DNA of 64,000 bases, taken from the NCBI GenBank assembly GCA_008694505.1, contig VZDJ01000623.1, forward strand, positions 16,301,754 to 16,365,753. The letters run 5' to 3'. The stretch is from Cyanoderma ruficeps (Eukaryota; Chordata; Aves; Passeriformes; Timaliidae). Below, in pieces: positions 1-13,949 of this stretch (position 1 is the first letter of the stretch; the number at the start of each line of letters is the position of its first letter). Both the position numbers and the translations under genes were made by a program. The notes beneath the pieces are model-generated. The model searched no databases, was not told where the DNA came from, and saw nothing but the letters and a program-made list of their open reading frames with translations.

Positions 1-3
1 GGG

Positions 4-22
4 TTTTTTTTTTTTTTTTTTT
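4..22. repeat. Poly-T tract at window start
   Basis: Nineteen consecutive T at the left edge. It could be the reverse-strand A tail of something outside the window or simple homopolymer; the flank does not decide. Confidence 0.8.
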
Positions 23-2050
23 GGAGTGCATTGAACTGGAATCTGGGAAAAGGAAAAAGAGCTGAATAATTTATTAAGGCAATCATGCTTCATTAGATTT
101 TAATCATTATTATTGAAGAAGAGATCAATAAATCTGTGCTTTTACCCAGGATTTTGTTCTTTCCCTTAGGGTACCTGTCCTTCATTCAAAAACTGTTGTG
201 TCATGTGCTTTATAAGTTAAAATAGAGACATAATAAGAAATCATTTTATTGCAATCAACCTATGAAATAATGCTGAAAGGGATCAATAGAACAATGAATA
301 AAAAGTAAAGATCCATAAGGATGATTGATGTCAGCTCACTCCTGTATTTTCATCTGCTATATAACTTAGGTGAGAAGTGGTTAAGTGTGAAGGTGAATAT
401 TATACCCAACCTTTCTACATTGTTTTCACTCTCCTGTCCTCACTAATTTTTTATAGATCTAAAATTAAAGTCAAACTGCAATCCATTTTCAAGGTTTACT
501 GCTTATAGAAAGGTGATTTTAGGGTGAAAAGCCTGACTAATTAGATTTAGGGATTCTTTTTCCAGTATCCTCTTTCATCTCCATCTTGCAAGACTAATGC
601 AAAAAGAACCTTACTTAGTTGTTACATATAAATAAAAAAATTGAGTGCTGATGGCAGGGTATGTTTATTCCTGTAACTATAAATACAAAGATCAATGACC
701 ATTTCTCCTCCTGTACCCCAGTTTTTCTTTTTGAAATAAGTGGTTATAGTGGCTGTGCTTTTTTACTAGCTGCTGTGTTTTTGGTTAGTTCAATGCTTCC
801 AGACTTTCTCTATAATCTATCTTTCTGGGCAGTGCTCATCAGTGAGCTTTTTTCTTTCCCCATGGGCAAGCTTTAAGTTACTATCATTATGCAATATATT
901 ATAAATAATTTTTATCTTTTGGAAATTTGAATGCTTCTGGGGAAATAAGTTTACAGTAGTATGGAACCTGTTGAAGACCACAGTCATCTTATTTTGACAA
1001 GTCTTTGTACTTCCTTTGTACAAGTCTTCTGTCTTTTCCTCCACTTTTTTATTATAGAATTATAGGCCATGTTTTTACCCACTATTGCAGAAATTAGAAA
1101 ATTCCCACCAATCAGTTATAAAGTTGAAACGGTGCAGATGAAAATATAAAATATTTTAGGGTGCTTATATGGCATCTCAACACTCCTTCTAAGTGATGAT
1201 ACTTTTGGAGATTTCGTCTCATTAAGAGTAAAACCCTATCATTACTCTTGTGTGTTGAGGTTTCAACTAAGTTCCTGAATGTCCTGTTAAGAGCCACTGA
1301 GAGGCAGCAGGGATGCAGAATGGGAGTAAGATGGATAGGCTTGTTGATGCATTGCTGTCATAGCTCTTCAATAATTACCCATATGTTGGGAAAGGTTTAG
1401 AATGTGCCTGTCATTCCCCTGCTAATTACAGGCTGTTGCAAAGCTCATTTTTCATTACTGGGATCATGCCATATTTATGGGGTTTGATGAGTTGTTTGTT
1501 CTGGGTTGATGCACTGCAGTGTTGTTGGAAGTTTCACATTTGAATTGCAAATAGATTAGTGGGTTATATTCTTTTAAACCTAGAATTCATTTTAGGTAAC
1601 TCAACAGACAAAATCTTGACTCAAATAAAGTGAGCTCAATAAGCAGAAGTATAACACTTGCTTTGAAAATATTGTTCTGTGATTGAAAGAAACAAATTTT
1701 TCAGACTTTTACTACATTAGAATTGTAGTTAAATTAAATTAAAATTTTCTTTCTTTTCCCATCCTCACTCCTCCTCTTTCACAAAGCTGTGAGTTCCTCA
1801 TAGACGCCAGAATCAGACTTCAGATTTTACATTGGCAGTTAATTTCCTAATTTTCATACTTTGAATGCAAAAATGGACGTGAGGTGATGTCACCTGCAGG
1901 TTTTTTTGGAGGGTATTACAAGCTCTTAGAGATCCAAACATACAGTATTTTCCTCGCTACATGCATGCGAGTGTCTGTGCTGCTGCATGTTGCAGTAGGT
2001 GTTGTTGTTTCCCTTGGCTTGTTAAAATAAATAAAAATTAAATGCAAGAG

Positions 2051-2086
2051 AAAATAAAATAAAATAAAATAAAATNATAAAATAAA
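2051..2086. repeat. (AAAAT)n microsatellite with one unresolved base
   Basis: Five uninterrupted AAAAT units are followed by an N at 2076 and then by further AT-rich partial units. The ambiguous base inside the array suggests the true length is uncertain. Confidence 0.85.
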
Positions 2087-2750
2087 TTGTCCAGGTTTAG
2101 AATTGTCTTTAAAATAAAGGTTTCAAGATCATGCTGAAACTCAGGATCTTGGTAGAAGATGTTGTTCTGGTGAATCTTCAGGCAGTGAGCAAAGAAAAAC
2201 GCAAGTTTAATCAGTGATTAAATTCTTACAATATTGCCAGCCTGATGATTGCCCATTTCAAAGTTGAGAATTTGTATAAACATCTTTTAACTGTTTATTC
2301 AAAATCTGGACCTGAGAGGTAAGCCTAGCTGTTACCTAGAGTGGTGTGGAATCACCTACTACAGAGATGTGAGGAGATGTGTTTGTTTAGTTCATCTGGT
2401 AGAGGTTATTTTCAAGTGTTTTGTATTTTTATGTACTCTTTACACAATTGAACAACAGAATGGGTATAAGAATCATGAGAAACCAGATATTCTAAGATAA
2501 AAAATAGAGAGGAAATGGCTGTGAAGGGTCATTACCTATTTACTTTTCATGTTATTTCATTGAGACTGATAAGCAGCACAAGAAATATGAAGTCAGAGCA
2601 TAGTGCAATGCAGTAACTGAAGAGCTGATAAATACTAACTCTCTTCAAAGGATCAGAAGTTGCTAGAACAATCCATAAAGTACTGAATATATGGATTTTA
2701 ATTCTCTCCCCCCACCCTGTAAATTACCTATAACTAGAAATAAACTGGGG

Positions 2751-2769
2751 TTTGTTTGTTTGTTTGTTT
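2751..2769. repeat. (TTTG)n short tandem repeat
   Basis: About five TTTG units in a row, immediately after GGGG. Confidence 0.75.
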
Positions 2770-3428
2770 AATCTCACCAAGACACATCTCCTACCTCATT
2801 GTTTCAGTACTGGTTAGTAAATGTTAGTAGCATGACAAATCTTTAGGTTGCCCGAAATGATTCTCTTCAATATTAATGATCATTAATGATTTAATTTTAT
2901 TAGGAAAAAAAATCTTTTTTTTTATAGGAACATAAGCAGAGAAGAATGAATCAAAAATTCTCTCTTGTTCCATTTCTTCTTGTTTCTCCTCTTAAGTGTT
3001 TTTAGTGTATTTTAATCATGGCAGGATAAAGAAAACTGGCTGTACCCAAGAAATATTTTTTAAAAATCTCTAAATGGAAAACCAAATTAAAGCAATTTTC
3101 AGAGATATCTTATATCTTATTATAGCTGATTCCCTGGAAATGCACCCAGATGTTGTGTCTAAGCACTTGGCGCACTGACTAATATGGACTAAAATTGCAG
3201 TAGATGGAGCCAGGAAAGTATATTAATATATCATGAACTGTCTGGAGGTCTTGTTTGAATGAAGAAGGGATAAGGTCTGAGTGAAGGGGCTGTTCCATCT
3301 GACTATGTCGAGCCAGACAACATGCCCCAGAAAATCTCAGAGTTAGGAATATATTATTAGATATTTGAAGAGAAATTAAAAATTAAATGGAAGAGGACAA
3401 GAAGAGTTACGGAGTGAACTGGAGCTAG

Positions 3429-3550
3429 TGCCCTGGTTTTGGCCAGGATAGGGTTAATTTTGCAGTAGCCAGGCGTGGGCATGGCTAAAACATGGTGGTT
3501 GTTCTACACCACCCCTCATGGGGTAGGGAGTCACTTCCAAGGAGAAGGGA
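3429..3550 (+). mobile_element. Truncated ERV LTR, 5' (U3) end
   Basis: The segment opens with TG and continues with the CTGGTTTTGGCCAGGATAG / GGTTAATTTT type of opening that I recognise as the start of a common avian ERV LTR group. After roughly 120 bp the resemblance fades. I do not find the matching U5 end (TGCCTGAGAGCC type) downstream, so this is a truncated or heavily diverged LTR. The start is well defined and the end is not. An AATAAA inside AGCAAATAAAACCCCC near 3800 could belong to a longer LTR reaching that far. Confidence 0.6.
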
Positions 3551-3984
3551 TTCCTTCTGTTCAAGTAAGCGTGACATTGTTCTATGCATTTGGAACACAC
3601 AGAGACAAAGCAGGAGAGGGGTCTGTCCAGAATTAGTAGTTCCAGGTTTGTCATTCAAAGAGTATTCACTATGCACTAGATTTCATCCCTCTTGCCTCTA
3701 CTGCCCCATCAGTTGCTAAATTCAAAAATTTTATTGTGGCAAAAAGATATGTATCATATCCTGCACTGCAAGGTCAAGACAAATGGCGTGGCCTTTTGCT
3801 AGCAAATAAAACCCCCAGGCTACTTACTAGGCTACACAGCATATCACTCCATCGGCCTAAAATTGCAAAATAATCTGGTGGGAGTGTAAATCAGACACCC
3901 ATAGCTCTTTCCTTCCCAGACGTGGTTGTGACAACCAATTTAGTCTTTGATCAAACATCCTGTTGGGAAACATATTGGGTGCCA

Positions 3985-4080
3985 AGGAACAGCAGCTTGT
4001 GCGACTACAGGAGGACCTCAACCAAGTCCAGCTATGCCTCACTACAGAGCAACTCGAGATCTAGAATGAAAAACCCTAGA
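3985..4080 (+). other. Short coding-like relic with heptad pattern
   Basis: One frame reads as about 25 codons rich in Leu, Gln and Glu with leucine-type heptad spacing (for example LVRLQEDLNQVQ), then meets stop codons near 4060 and 4070. It lies several hundred bases after the start of the truncated LTR. It could be a scrap of an element-encoded coiled-coil or a chance pattern. No gene is claimed. Confidence 0.25.
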
Positions 4081-7000
4081 AGCCATTGAAAGAGAGAATG
4101 GATGCTTCTTCTGGGAATATGACTCCACAGTGGTGTCAGCTTCATGAGCTGCGATGTATAATGTATTTATTTTTAATTACTTGTAGCTGAAGTTGCTCCA
4201 AAGAGTACGGTACCAGATTAACACAGAAAGTCTCATTTTCCAAAGTGGCTTGTGTACTGTATTAAGACCATCATGATAGTCTCAATCTTAACATTTCTAT
4301 ACTGTGTCAAGAATTAATGTTAAATATAGAAAAAGCTCATGCTTCTAGAGTATCCATTAATCTTTGTTCCTGAAGTTAATATTTTCCTTAGGCAGATCAT
4401 AGATAAACTTGAACATGCATGGCATTACCTTTTTTCTATTTTAAAGTTTCTTGGATAATTGCAGTAATGATGCAATAATAAAAACAAAAAAAAAAGAAAT
4501 ATGAACACATACAGTACTTATATTATAAATATAAAATATTTTGAAATTTTGGGCAACAAAATTCTTTCAGCCCTCTTTCTGTAGTGACATATGTTTTAGT
4601 TTTACAGAGTGGAAGGTACTTAAGTTTATCCTTTAATGTAGCCAGGCTGGATATATGGTACATTAACTACTATCAGATCAAGTATAAAGCTAACAAAGCA
4701 ATTGTGAGACTGACATACAACTGCTGTCTTCACGTTTCCTGACAAAAGGCTAAATTCACAGGTAGTTCAGTTGAGGTCACAAAGTTTTTGCTGCTTTAAT
4801 GGTCCAAGTTAGTAAGTCAGGGAGGAAAACAGGGAATAGCAAGGGCAAGCTCCAATCTCAAATATTCATAAATGCAAGATGTTAATTTCATATTTTAGTT
4901 CAGTCAGGCAGCTGAGCTAAGTTATTATTAACTCAGAGATTTGATATTAGAGCAATGATGATGTGCAACTGAACAAAAAAAGAGCACTAGAAGCAGTATT
5001 GCAATCAGAGCATTAGATTCATTGAAGAATATTAAGGTTTTATTAATTCAGAGCCTTTACCAATTAATGTCAGTTCTCTAAGCATCAATCCTTTGACCAT
5101 CTGCTCTTTTCCATGAGAAGTACTGAGTGCAGTAGGTCTGGTACAGAGAATGAAAGCTGTTGTCAAAAAGCTGCCATCTCTTTGTGCACATATTTACATC
5201 TTTTTTCTATTTTGCTTACAGAAAAATGGTGTGATGTCAGAATAACAGACTATCAGTTGAGTCCAAGCCAACAGAATTAAACAAACACATGGATTCTGGT
5301 AGCAATATTTTTTTAAAATGCTGTCCCTTTGATCTGTAGCAGATAGAAAATTATAGCCAATACTTTTAATGAACTTGATTAGCTTAAGTAAATATCCTAA
5401 AAGAGAGTCCTTGTGTAACATCGAGTTCCCACAGATCTTTTGAAAGAAATGCAGGTGTTCAGCTGGTGTCCAGTTAAGTGTGTTTATTTTTGACTAGTGC
5501 TAACATAGCTAGAACCTCCTTCAGACTCTGAAAGAGAAAATGGTGGTAACTCTGTGAAGAGTAATTTCCAGAAGAGAAACATGTTACATTGCCTGCTGAA
5601 GTGGCTTAACTCTTCTTCTAAGGTTAATGTAGACTGCACACTCCTTGTTCAGAAGTCAGAATTTCCCAACATGCCTTATTCTGTGTTTCATCATTGGAAG
5701 GGAACAAAAAGACCAAACAAAATCTGGTATTTAGCATGTTATGACTTTCAAAAAAGGAAATTTCTGAAATTTCTATGTCTGAAGATGTTTGCCAAAGGGC
5801 TTAAGATAGGCAAGTAAACCAACAGCCTTTTTTTAAAATATACATATACACACAACAAAGATACGCATATTTAGCATCCTGGAAGACATCAAAACTGCAG
5901 CTGTGGGAAAACCAGATTTTTAAGACTGTCAGGGCAGTGACTGCACTTTGCACACCAAATATTGGTGATAAAGTCAAAAGCGTTCAACCTCTGTGGTTTT
6001 ATTAAATCAAGATCAAAGTACTGTATTGATATATTAGCAACATGTAATTAACTGACAATCAGTGGACTATACATTCAGGCTCAATATCAGCAACACAACA
6101 GATGAATCATTTTATCAAACACTTAAAAAGTTTTAATAAGCATGTACAAATTCCAAAACATCATTTTGTAACTAATCCCCATATACTTTAATCACACAAT
6201 CACAGCTATTTGCAAGCTACCCCAAAAAATGCTCAAATTGCAAGCAGATGTTGGAACTGCAGCTCCTACTTTCTCACTCCTTCTATAAGTGCCATGGGTT
6301 CTCCATCTTCACATGCACCCGTGCTGCTCCAGCAATCGGCTGAGATACCTTCTAATAAGTCCTTCAGGTCCCACCTACACTTTGTCAACCCATCAGCAAG
6401 GATACAGGCCCTTCACGGCATCTGGTAGGGAGATACTCCAACAGTCCTTGTGTGGAGGTTGTGATACCAATTAAACTTCTGGAAGTGTCAGTCTTGATTG
6501 CCACTCTGTTCATACTCCAGTCTATCTTTCCACAGTCACTCATTTTCAGACTCCTTTAGATGTCAAGCAGACTCATTTCTTGTTTGGAAAGACTTCTGGT
6601 GATCTGTTTTAATATGATTAGTGGTTGATTTATGAAATCTTTTTTCATTTTAATTTCCTCTCGGTGTTATCAGTTTTGGAGAAAAGACCTTGTCTGGCAC
6701 TTTCAGATATTACATTCATATATGCTGTGTACACTCACAGTGTTAACCTATCATCTATTGTTATCCAAGCATTTTGTCAAGAGAAGACTTTTCAGACTAC
6801 TCTACAGACAGGGAAAAAAGATATTTTTGGACTGGACGGTTTCTGAGTGTGTTTGGATAACTTTTATCAACCTGAAATCAAAGGCAGATTATTTTTTGTG
6901 TGGAAGAACAGATACCCCACCCAGATAATAGGGTTCAAATAGGATTTTGCATGATTCCAAGGTCAAGTCCTGCTTTTGATCAGGCAGGGTAGAAGCTGTA

Positions 7001-7769
7001 TCTTGGGGTCCAGATTCTCAGTATCATCCATTCTGCGCCTTCCTGTCTTTCACTTCTTCCATAAAAGATTTTTTTCCTTGCAAATGAAAATAAATCCCCT
7101 TTGAATTTCAAACCTAAATGCATTTAGAAAATCAGAAGTCTTGGTTTTGGGTGGGTCCAACAAAGTGATCACCATCGCTCTCAATGACCTGCTCCCACTA
7201 AATCAGCATTTCTGATATTTATGCTTACCTGTGATAGTGCAGTGTGGAACAACTCTTGATTTTTCAGACCCATTTGACAATCATGAAGCAGCATTCTCTT
7301 CATAGATGTATTATTTTTTAGACTAAAGCTTTTCAGACTAATTATTACAAGAATTTTACAGTTCTTCAGTAGCAAACATCTTCAATTTCTTTCTTAATGT
7401 TTCATGTCTTCATGTCAGTTTCTTTTAAAATAATTTATAAATTATTAAATGCTGTCTTTTTCTCCCATCTGTTTTTTTGTTTTCCCCCACCATGCCGTAA
7501 CTTCAAAGTGAAAGTACATCTGTTTTCTATTCCTGATACTCAGAAAGTTGAGCTTTACACTTTAAAGGCTAAATCCTATTTCATATTACCTGCCTCAAAC
7601 ATAAACATTTTCTTTTAGCTTTCTACCTGGTCATCACCTTAGTAAAAATCCATTCATATTTCATTTCTCTCACAAAAGCTCCTGTTCCAAAGTCTCTGAC
7701 CGTATAGAAAAGACTTCAGTATTTTATCAGGTGATGTGAGCTAAAACATTTTTTCCTCATATAACAGAT
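4081..7769. other. Unique AT-rich sequence, no gene seen
   Basis: Open frames stay below 100 codons (the longest, at 5554-5817 and 6632-6928 on the + strand, show no domain or signal peptide). No repeat family was recognised. 6200-6600 is slightly richer in C but otherwise unremarkable. Confidence 0.55.
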
Positions 7770-7890
7770 TTATGGACTATAAAAGCCAGAAGTACCCATT
7801 AAGGTGATCTAGTTTTGAATTCCTCAGTGAAAGAGACTGTAGTACTTCATCCAGTACTCCTTTCATGAAGTTTAACAACTTGATCAGATT
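7770..7890 (-). mobile_element. Ancient LINE (CR1/L3-like) 3' fragment
   Basis: The run ATAAAAGCCAGAAGTACC...GTGATCTAGT...CTTCATCCAGT follows the wording of an old amniote CR1/L3-type 3' end read in antisense (the 'aggccagaagggaccat...gatcatctagtctgacc' type). It is very diverged, as expected for a copy older than the avian CR1 burst. Edges are approximate. Confidence 0.45.
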
Positions 7891-10401
7891 ATAGCTCCAA
7901 AAAATTATATTTAGCACTTGTTCTTTTTAGTTCTCCTGGGTTTTTTTAAACTTTCCCCTATTGAACAGCTGTAGGTTTGAAGTGTCCTATGAGTAAGGTG
8001 GTTTTAGGACATTATTTAAAGTACCTTGAATATTCTGGGGACTTTCAGCTCCGTTATGGGGAATTTCACATCCCTAGTTTAGGGAGTTTGAATGACTCCA
8101 GAACAGAGAGTATCTGTTCCAGGAACAGGGCACTTGAATAAAAAAAATGCATTTGCTGATTGCTTGTCTAGATTTAGCATTTTGCCTTCTGAAACATTAA
8201 ATTGGCCTCTGAAAATCAGCAATAACGGGTTTTTTTTTTTCTTCTTATTAGAGGAATTTGATGTAACCTCATAAGAAGTTATTCAGCAGGGAAAGTGATG
8301 CCCTAAAATCACCCACCCCTGCAGCCTGGTACTGTGTGCAGAAAACTGATATTCTGTTTAAAGATATGTTGGCAACATTTAAAAACAAATGAGTCTATGT
8401 ACTTCCAAGACATAGGACCTGTTTTGAAATTTGAAGTCCATCTTCACCCTGATTAAACATTTGCACAAAATATAATTTGATGTGAGTTTTCTCTTTTTTA
8501 TTTTGAGTCATCACAATCCTGTGAGTTGTGGTGGTTTTTACTCTAAATATTGCCATTTGACAGAGGAAGACAGAGTCTTTCTGACACATATACTGTTATT
8601 TATCTTTCTGCTTTGGTTAGCAGAATTTTTGGGTATGAATTGACCATACGTTGCTCTTCAACTATTTTTTATCAGTTCTATATGTAATCGATACATGTAT
8701 TGAATTTTTAATAAAATGATAACTCTGTACTTTTTCTGTTACAAGGTATTTCACTGATTGATTGTTGTAATTTTATTTTGTATACATAAGAGATGAAATG
8801 AAGGTTAAAAGAATGTGTTTATTATTCCTTTGGTAAGATGTTAATTTCTGGTACAAATGCTGCTCTGCTAAAGACAAGAGTCTGTTAAGGCATTTTGAGA
8901 TTTTATGACACATGTAAGATGTCGATGCATAGAGGTTTTTCCTTCTGATAAACAGATGTTAAGAACTACTGGATAAGCTGCTAGAACCTTCTCTAGCAAA
9001 GCTCCAGGCAGAGAACATAGAGAAAAAGGAAGGTGTTACATCCCAAAGTCATGGGTAGAATTCAGCCAGCACACAGATTTTATTCACTAGCAGGTTAGCT
9101 ATTTCATGGAGGTATCTATAGCCAGATATGCTTCCCTTAGGAGATAAGTCTGGTAATGTGATTTAAACTTCTTAATGACTTTTCATAGCTGGGCTTTCTG
9201 ATTATTTTTTAATTATTAAGTCATTAATGGATCTAATCTTTGGCTTCCATTCCAGACACCATCAAAACAGCATGGAAATTCTCTTTATGTAAATATTTAA
9301 CGTGAATTGAAAGTTATCTAAGAGTTTTACTTCTGCTTTTTCTGCTTTATTCTCTTTTTGAAGCTAGGGATCATACTTACCCTTTTCCAATTTTCCAGTA
9401 GTTATCCCATATTTTCTAAATTCTCAGAAGTTTTGAGATGTTATCAGCTAAGATTGTTAAATATAGCTGGAGTAATTGTTCTGAAATTATACAACATATT
9501 TAAGCATACCAAAACCTGACTTTTTTATATTCGTCTTTTCCAAATGTCCCATTGTACACACCTGAAAGGTGGGCTAAACTTTTCTACATCAAGCCACAAG
9601 CTGTGTTCCTTTTCTTCTGTTATACACTGGATATGCAGCCTTTGTTTATGCCCAGATGTTCTGGCTAAAATTGGTTACAACTGCATATACATTTCTGTCA
9701 CTGTTTGAAGAAATTGCACCCCAAGATGTGTCTCCAAAAACAGAGTGAAATTCTGTTTGAATGTGTAAATCAGGAAATCATGTAGCAGATGGTCAAAAAA
9801 AGGTAGTGAACAACAGGTAGTGGCTGATGAATGACAATCCTTGCCACGCACATTCTGTGCGATTATAGCTCTGTTTTGGGCTTAAGTTTTCTTTTATCAC
9901 ACCTAAGAAGTAACAGAAAATGGATTGAAAAGCAAAATTTTTAGTAACACAAAGGGAGATGAATTATTTTAATTCCTTGCATATTTTCCTTTTGGAAATT
10001 AGTGTGATTTGGCAGGTGTAACTTCTCTTGGCTCAAAGCTCATCATGTTAATGAAGCTGAGACTTGGATAAACTGTTCTAATACTACCTCTTTTTGTCCT
10101 GCTGGTAAGTTTAAAATGCTGTTTTTTCAGCTAATCTCTGTGTATGGTATTGCCATCAGTATGGGGTAATTGGAAAGCATCTGGCTGGAGAAATTCCCAG
10201 AAAGACAAGAAGATGATGAACACCGTAGTAAGGAAGTGCATAACTGGATTAAAGAAATAATCTCTAATAATATCTGTATATTTGTAATATAACAGTAACA
10301 AGAACTTCCCTTTCCTGTATTGCATTATAGATGTGATTTTGAAAAACAAATAATGGAAGAAGATAGTGGCTGGCATAAAAATGGATGAGACAAAAACCCA
10401 G
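7891..10401. other. Unique AT-rich sequence, no gene seen
   Basis: Only short overlapping frames (64 codons or fewer) and a short poly-T near 8230. No repeat or RNA gene was recognised. Confidence 0.55.
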
Positions 10402-10660
10402 GAGATGGCTTTAAACTGAAAGGGAGTAGAATTAGATAAAGTATTAGGGAGAAATTCTCTACTGTGAGGGTGCTGAGGCTCTAAAACTTGTTGTCCAGAG
10501 AAATCATATCCAATTGACCCATCTCTGGACTTGTTCAAGGCTGGTCTGGATGGAGCTTTGAACAACTTGTTTAGTGGAATGTGTCCCTGCCTGTAGCAGG
10601 GGCATTGGAGCTGAATAACCTTTAACGTCCCTTCCAACATAAACCATTCCTTGGTTATAT
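10402..10660 (+). mobile_element. CR1 LINE 3' end
   Basis: The sequence follows the avian CR1 3' region in order: GGCTTTAAACTGAAAGGGAG, an AGAAATTCT...ACTGTGAGGGTG block, TTGTCCAGAG, GGCTGGTCTGGATGGAGCT, a GTGTCCCTGCC...GCAGGGG block and GTCCCTTCCAAC. It is diverged, and the 3' octamer tail is largely lost. A 180-codon antisense open frame (10131-10673) is the reverse reading of this repeat and is not a gene. Confidence 0.85.
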
Positions 10661-13600
10661 GGAGGATAAACACTTATAATTCCAAAAGATGACTTCAGGA
10701 TCTGTCCCATCTGGGTTTTTTTTTCTGGCAGAGGCAATTTGTCAGAGATGTGGATCACAATGTACAGCAGCTGAGCAGGAACATGCACACCAAATATACA
10801 ATTAGATTTCTCAGAGCAGCTACTAACTCCTTACATGTCCAACTATTATTGGCTGGCCAACATTTTTGTTCCCTGGAGTCACAGTCTGGAGTTTGGGCTG
10901 AACCCTTTCCCCTTGCCTTGCTCAGGAAATCCTAGGTACAATCAAACACTGGAGTGACAGGAGTTTATATGGACTGATATACATTCCTCTTCCCAGAGAG
11001 GCAGCAAGTCCAGACCATCAGCACAAGACCATGTTGAATCCAGGGCACGACTGTTTGGTAATCAGAACCATATGGACCAGTATGTGATCACTCTAAGAGC
11101 TGAATGGGGACGGAGAGCTCCTGGCTGAAATGGGTGGGCAACAGACAGCCAGGATGATCCCATGTAGTAGAGATCACACAAATTAAAAGAGAGAAAAGTA
11201 AAACAGTGGGGTAACTGTGAAAGATGTATGCAGAGATTTTAGTCCACAATGCCGCTGGTGGTGGTGATTAGACCCAATAGTTCAGTAACGGTGAACTTTT
11301 TCCATACATTAACACAATAGTGATTGACAGCAGGAAAAATCTGTGGATGTGACCCATTTGAATGTGAAAGCATATACCCGCCCCATTATGCAACTCAGTC
11401 AGGCAGCTGAAACCACCACAAAACCAGGGCTGAAATGCAAAAAAGTAAAAAGAAAATTTATTTCATTACCTTGCTAACTGAGATCCAAAATCAACACCTG
11501 GGCAGAGACACAGGAGTGGGAATGCAGGAATTGTCAGGCTCAGTCGATCCTGAGGGGTGCCAGGGCTGTTCTTTGCACCCACTTGTCAAGGGCTCACACA
11601 TGCGGAACTAACCACCATGCTGTGATCTCTGTGCATTTTATGATCTCTGGTCTTCTCTCTCCCAAAACAGGGAGCTCAAGCACGTCCCTGACAGTGCCTC
11701 CAAGTCCCTCAAAACAACTGCATTATCTCTAAACAGAAATTCTGCTTCTCAGAGAGAAGATAGACAGCAGTAAGCATAATACATGGGATTTTTCACATTG
11801 TTATTTTTCAGATCTCTATCTGCAATGTCACCTGAGCAGATCTACCATCCTCCTTGCCCCTTTCTGCTCTTAACTCTTTCCTCCCAACACCCACATCATA
11901 TTTTAATAAGGCGCTCTGCAAGGGTTATAGTTGTCGAGGAGACCAAAGCTCCTCTCTTGCAGCCAGCTTGCACTCAGCTGCTGTAAATCATCCAAATTCC
12001 ACGAACTTTAAAGAAAAATGTATTAATTTGCACTAGCTGAATACTTGTTCCAGATGTTACAAAGCAACCCCTACTGCTTCTTATTTTTCTTCAAATGACT
12101 ATACTTTAAAGTGTCTCTGTAACCAGTAGGTGACAGCATAGTGTCACCAGAAAAAAATGGAAATTATTAAAGCTAACAAGGTGAAAACACAGGAGCTATA
12201 GCCTTTTGAGGAATGATTTTTTGGTGATTTTCTTTTTTTTGTTATGTTTTGGTTTGGTTTGAAGTTTAATTATGTAGTCAGACCTCACTACCATTGCTTT
12301 GTCATAATTTTGCTCTTTGTTAAGCAATTATTTTTATTTCATTTATCAATAATTTATTTATGTTTTTTAAATTCTTAGGAATAGTTAACCCATGGGATTT
12401 TGTTGGCAAAATATTTCAGGCAGTATTTTCCTGCTGAGAAAGAAAGAGCTGATGGTATTCTCCCATAAAGACAAACCACATTACATTGGAATATATGTCA
12501 ATAAAACTGTAATACCTCTTACAAAGGATTTGATATTGTATAAAATTCTTGCTTAATGTGTTAGGACATAACCTCAAATATTCTCACTAATTGGAACAAA
12601 AAGTCAGCTTTTGGAAAATTTCTTGGCAGCTTACTTGTTTCCCAAAGCAGATGTTTGCCTTTGTTTTGTTTGGGGGATTTCTGTGAGACAGTTAAAGGCT
12701 ATTTAATAAGGTCCATTAAGAAAGATTTACACTACTTAAGATGCAAAAAAACCCCAAAACCCAAAAAAAAGCAGCAGGTATAATCATAAACTCTCAGAAC
12801 AGTAACAGACATTCTGCAAAAAAATACGAATTTCATTCCCCGGTCCAAATTCCCCCTTTGCCTCATTTTGTTGTATTTTTTTTTTCCCTTTATGCTATCT
12901 GGTGTAATAATCCCTCTGAACACCTATTTAACATCTGCTATGGTATGTGATTTGCTCTGACAAGTGAATTGTTTCAGTCTTGGTGAAGACAATACCTAGG
13001 GACTTGGAAATTCTGAGGCTGCCTGACTATGCTATGAACCAAGCAACCTTAAGCAGTAGCATGGCTAATTAAATTGCATTTAAAGGCATTTCACACTTGA
13101 ATTATGTATGCAATGGCATAGCAATACACTACTAATAGAATTGCTCCATCTAAGGATTAAATTGTATGGCTTTAGGTTTGCTTGTTTCTCGTGGGTGTTT
13201 TTTTGGGGAATTTTTGATATTTTGGTGATTTTTTAATGGCTTTGCTACAGTGTGTATGAGGGAGAATGGCAGTCATTAGGGACTCCCTATAGACATATTT
13301 TCACTAACCTTTTGACTGGGGCATCCTCTGCTCTATGCCAAGTAGCTCTGATGACTGCAGTGAAGAATTTTCCAGCCATACAGAGACCATCACTCTGCTC
13401 CTTTGAGTGGCTCAGGAACAAACTTTAATTTCCTGACAAAATTCCTTTGTGTGTATGTTGCCTTACACCACCTGCTAGCTTCAATGTACATTTAGTCACA
13501 CTAGAGTTCCTCACTAAATTGTGATGGAAGAGATTCTCTATGAGAAAACAAAACAAAAGTAAAAAACCTCAGCCTCCCACCCCTCTCTGCTGCCATGGGA

Positions 13601-13949
13601 TTATTTTAGAGAAATAATCTTTAAAGAAAACCTCCATGCAAAAGCAATGTGTGTTTTAATGTGTGGGTGAAAACTTTACTGTTCTATTGTAATGGAGATG
13701 AAGACCTTTAAAGTCACCCTCCTTACCTCTTGGCAGGTTTCTCTGAGTCCTGAATAACTGCAATGTGGAAAATGTAGAATGGGTATAATGTTTCTATTGC
13801 ACCCGTGTACATCAAGATCTGTTTCAAATTGAAAAGAGTGCTCCAGATCACCAGAATGATCCTTTTCTGGACTCTGCCCTTTCACACTGGGATATGTTTT
13901 CTGTGTAGATCAGAAAGGAATGAGTGAGTGACCTCCACGCAACCAGATC
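10661..13949. other. Unique sequence, no gene seen
   Basis: No open frame above 70 codons outside the neighbouring CR1 readings. 11.4-11.8 kb is somewhat less AT-rich, but no domain or known repeat was recognised there. Short A-rich and T-rich runs lie near 12,230, 12,745 and 12,880. Confidence 0.5.

Larger units (their letters stand above)
23..3428. other. AT-rich non-coding stretch, no gene seen
   Basis: Open frames are at most 75 codons, overlap on both strands and show no recognisable domain. The stretch holds an (AAAAT)n array, a (TTTG)n tract and a perfect 16-bp palindrome at 2872-2887. No interspersed repeat was recognised. Confidence 0.6.

Noticed and set aside
10131..10673. Longest non-receptor open frame, 180 codons, minus strand
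   Set aside because: Much of it is the antisense of a CR1 3' end and the rest is AT-rich sequence. No domain.
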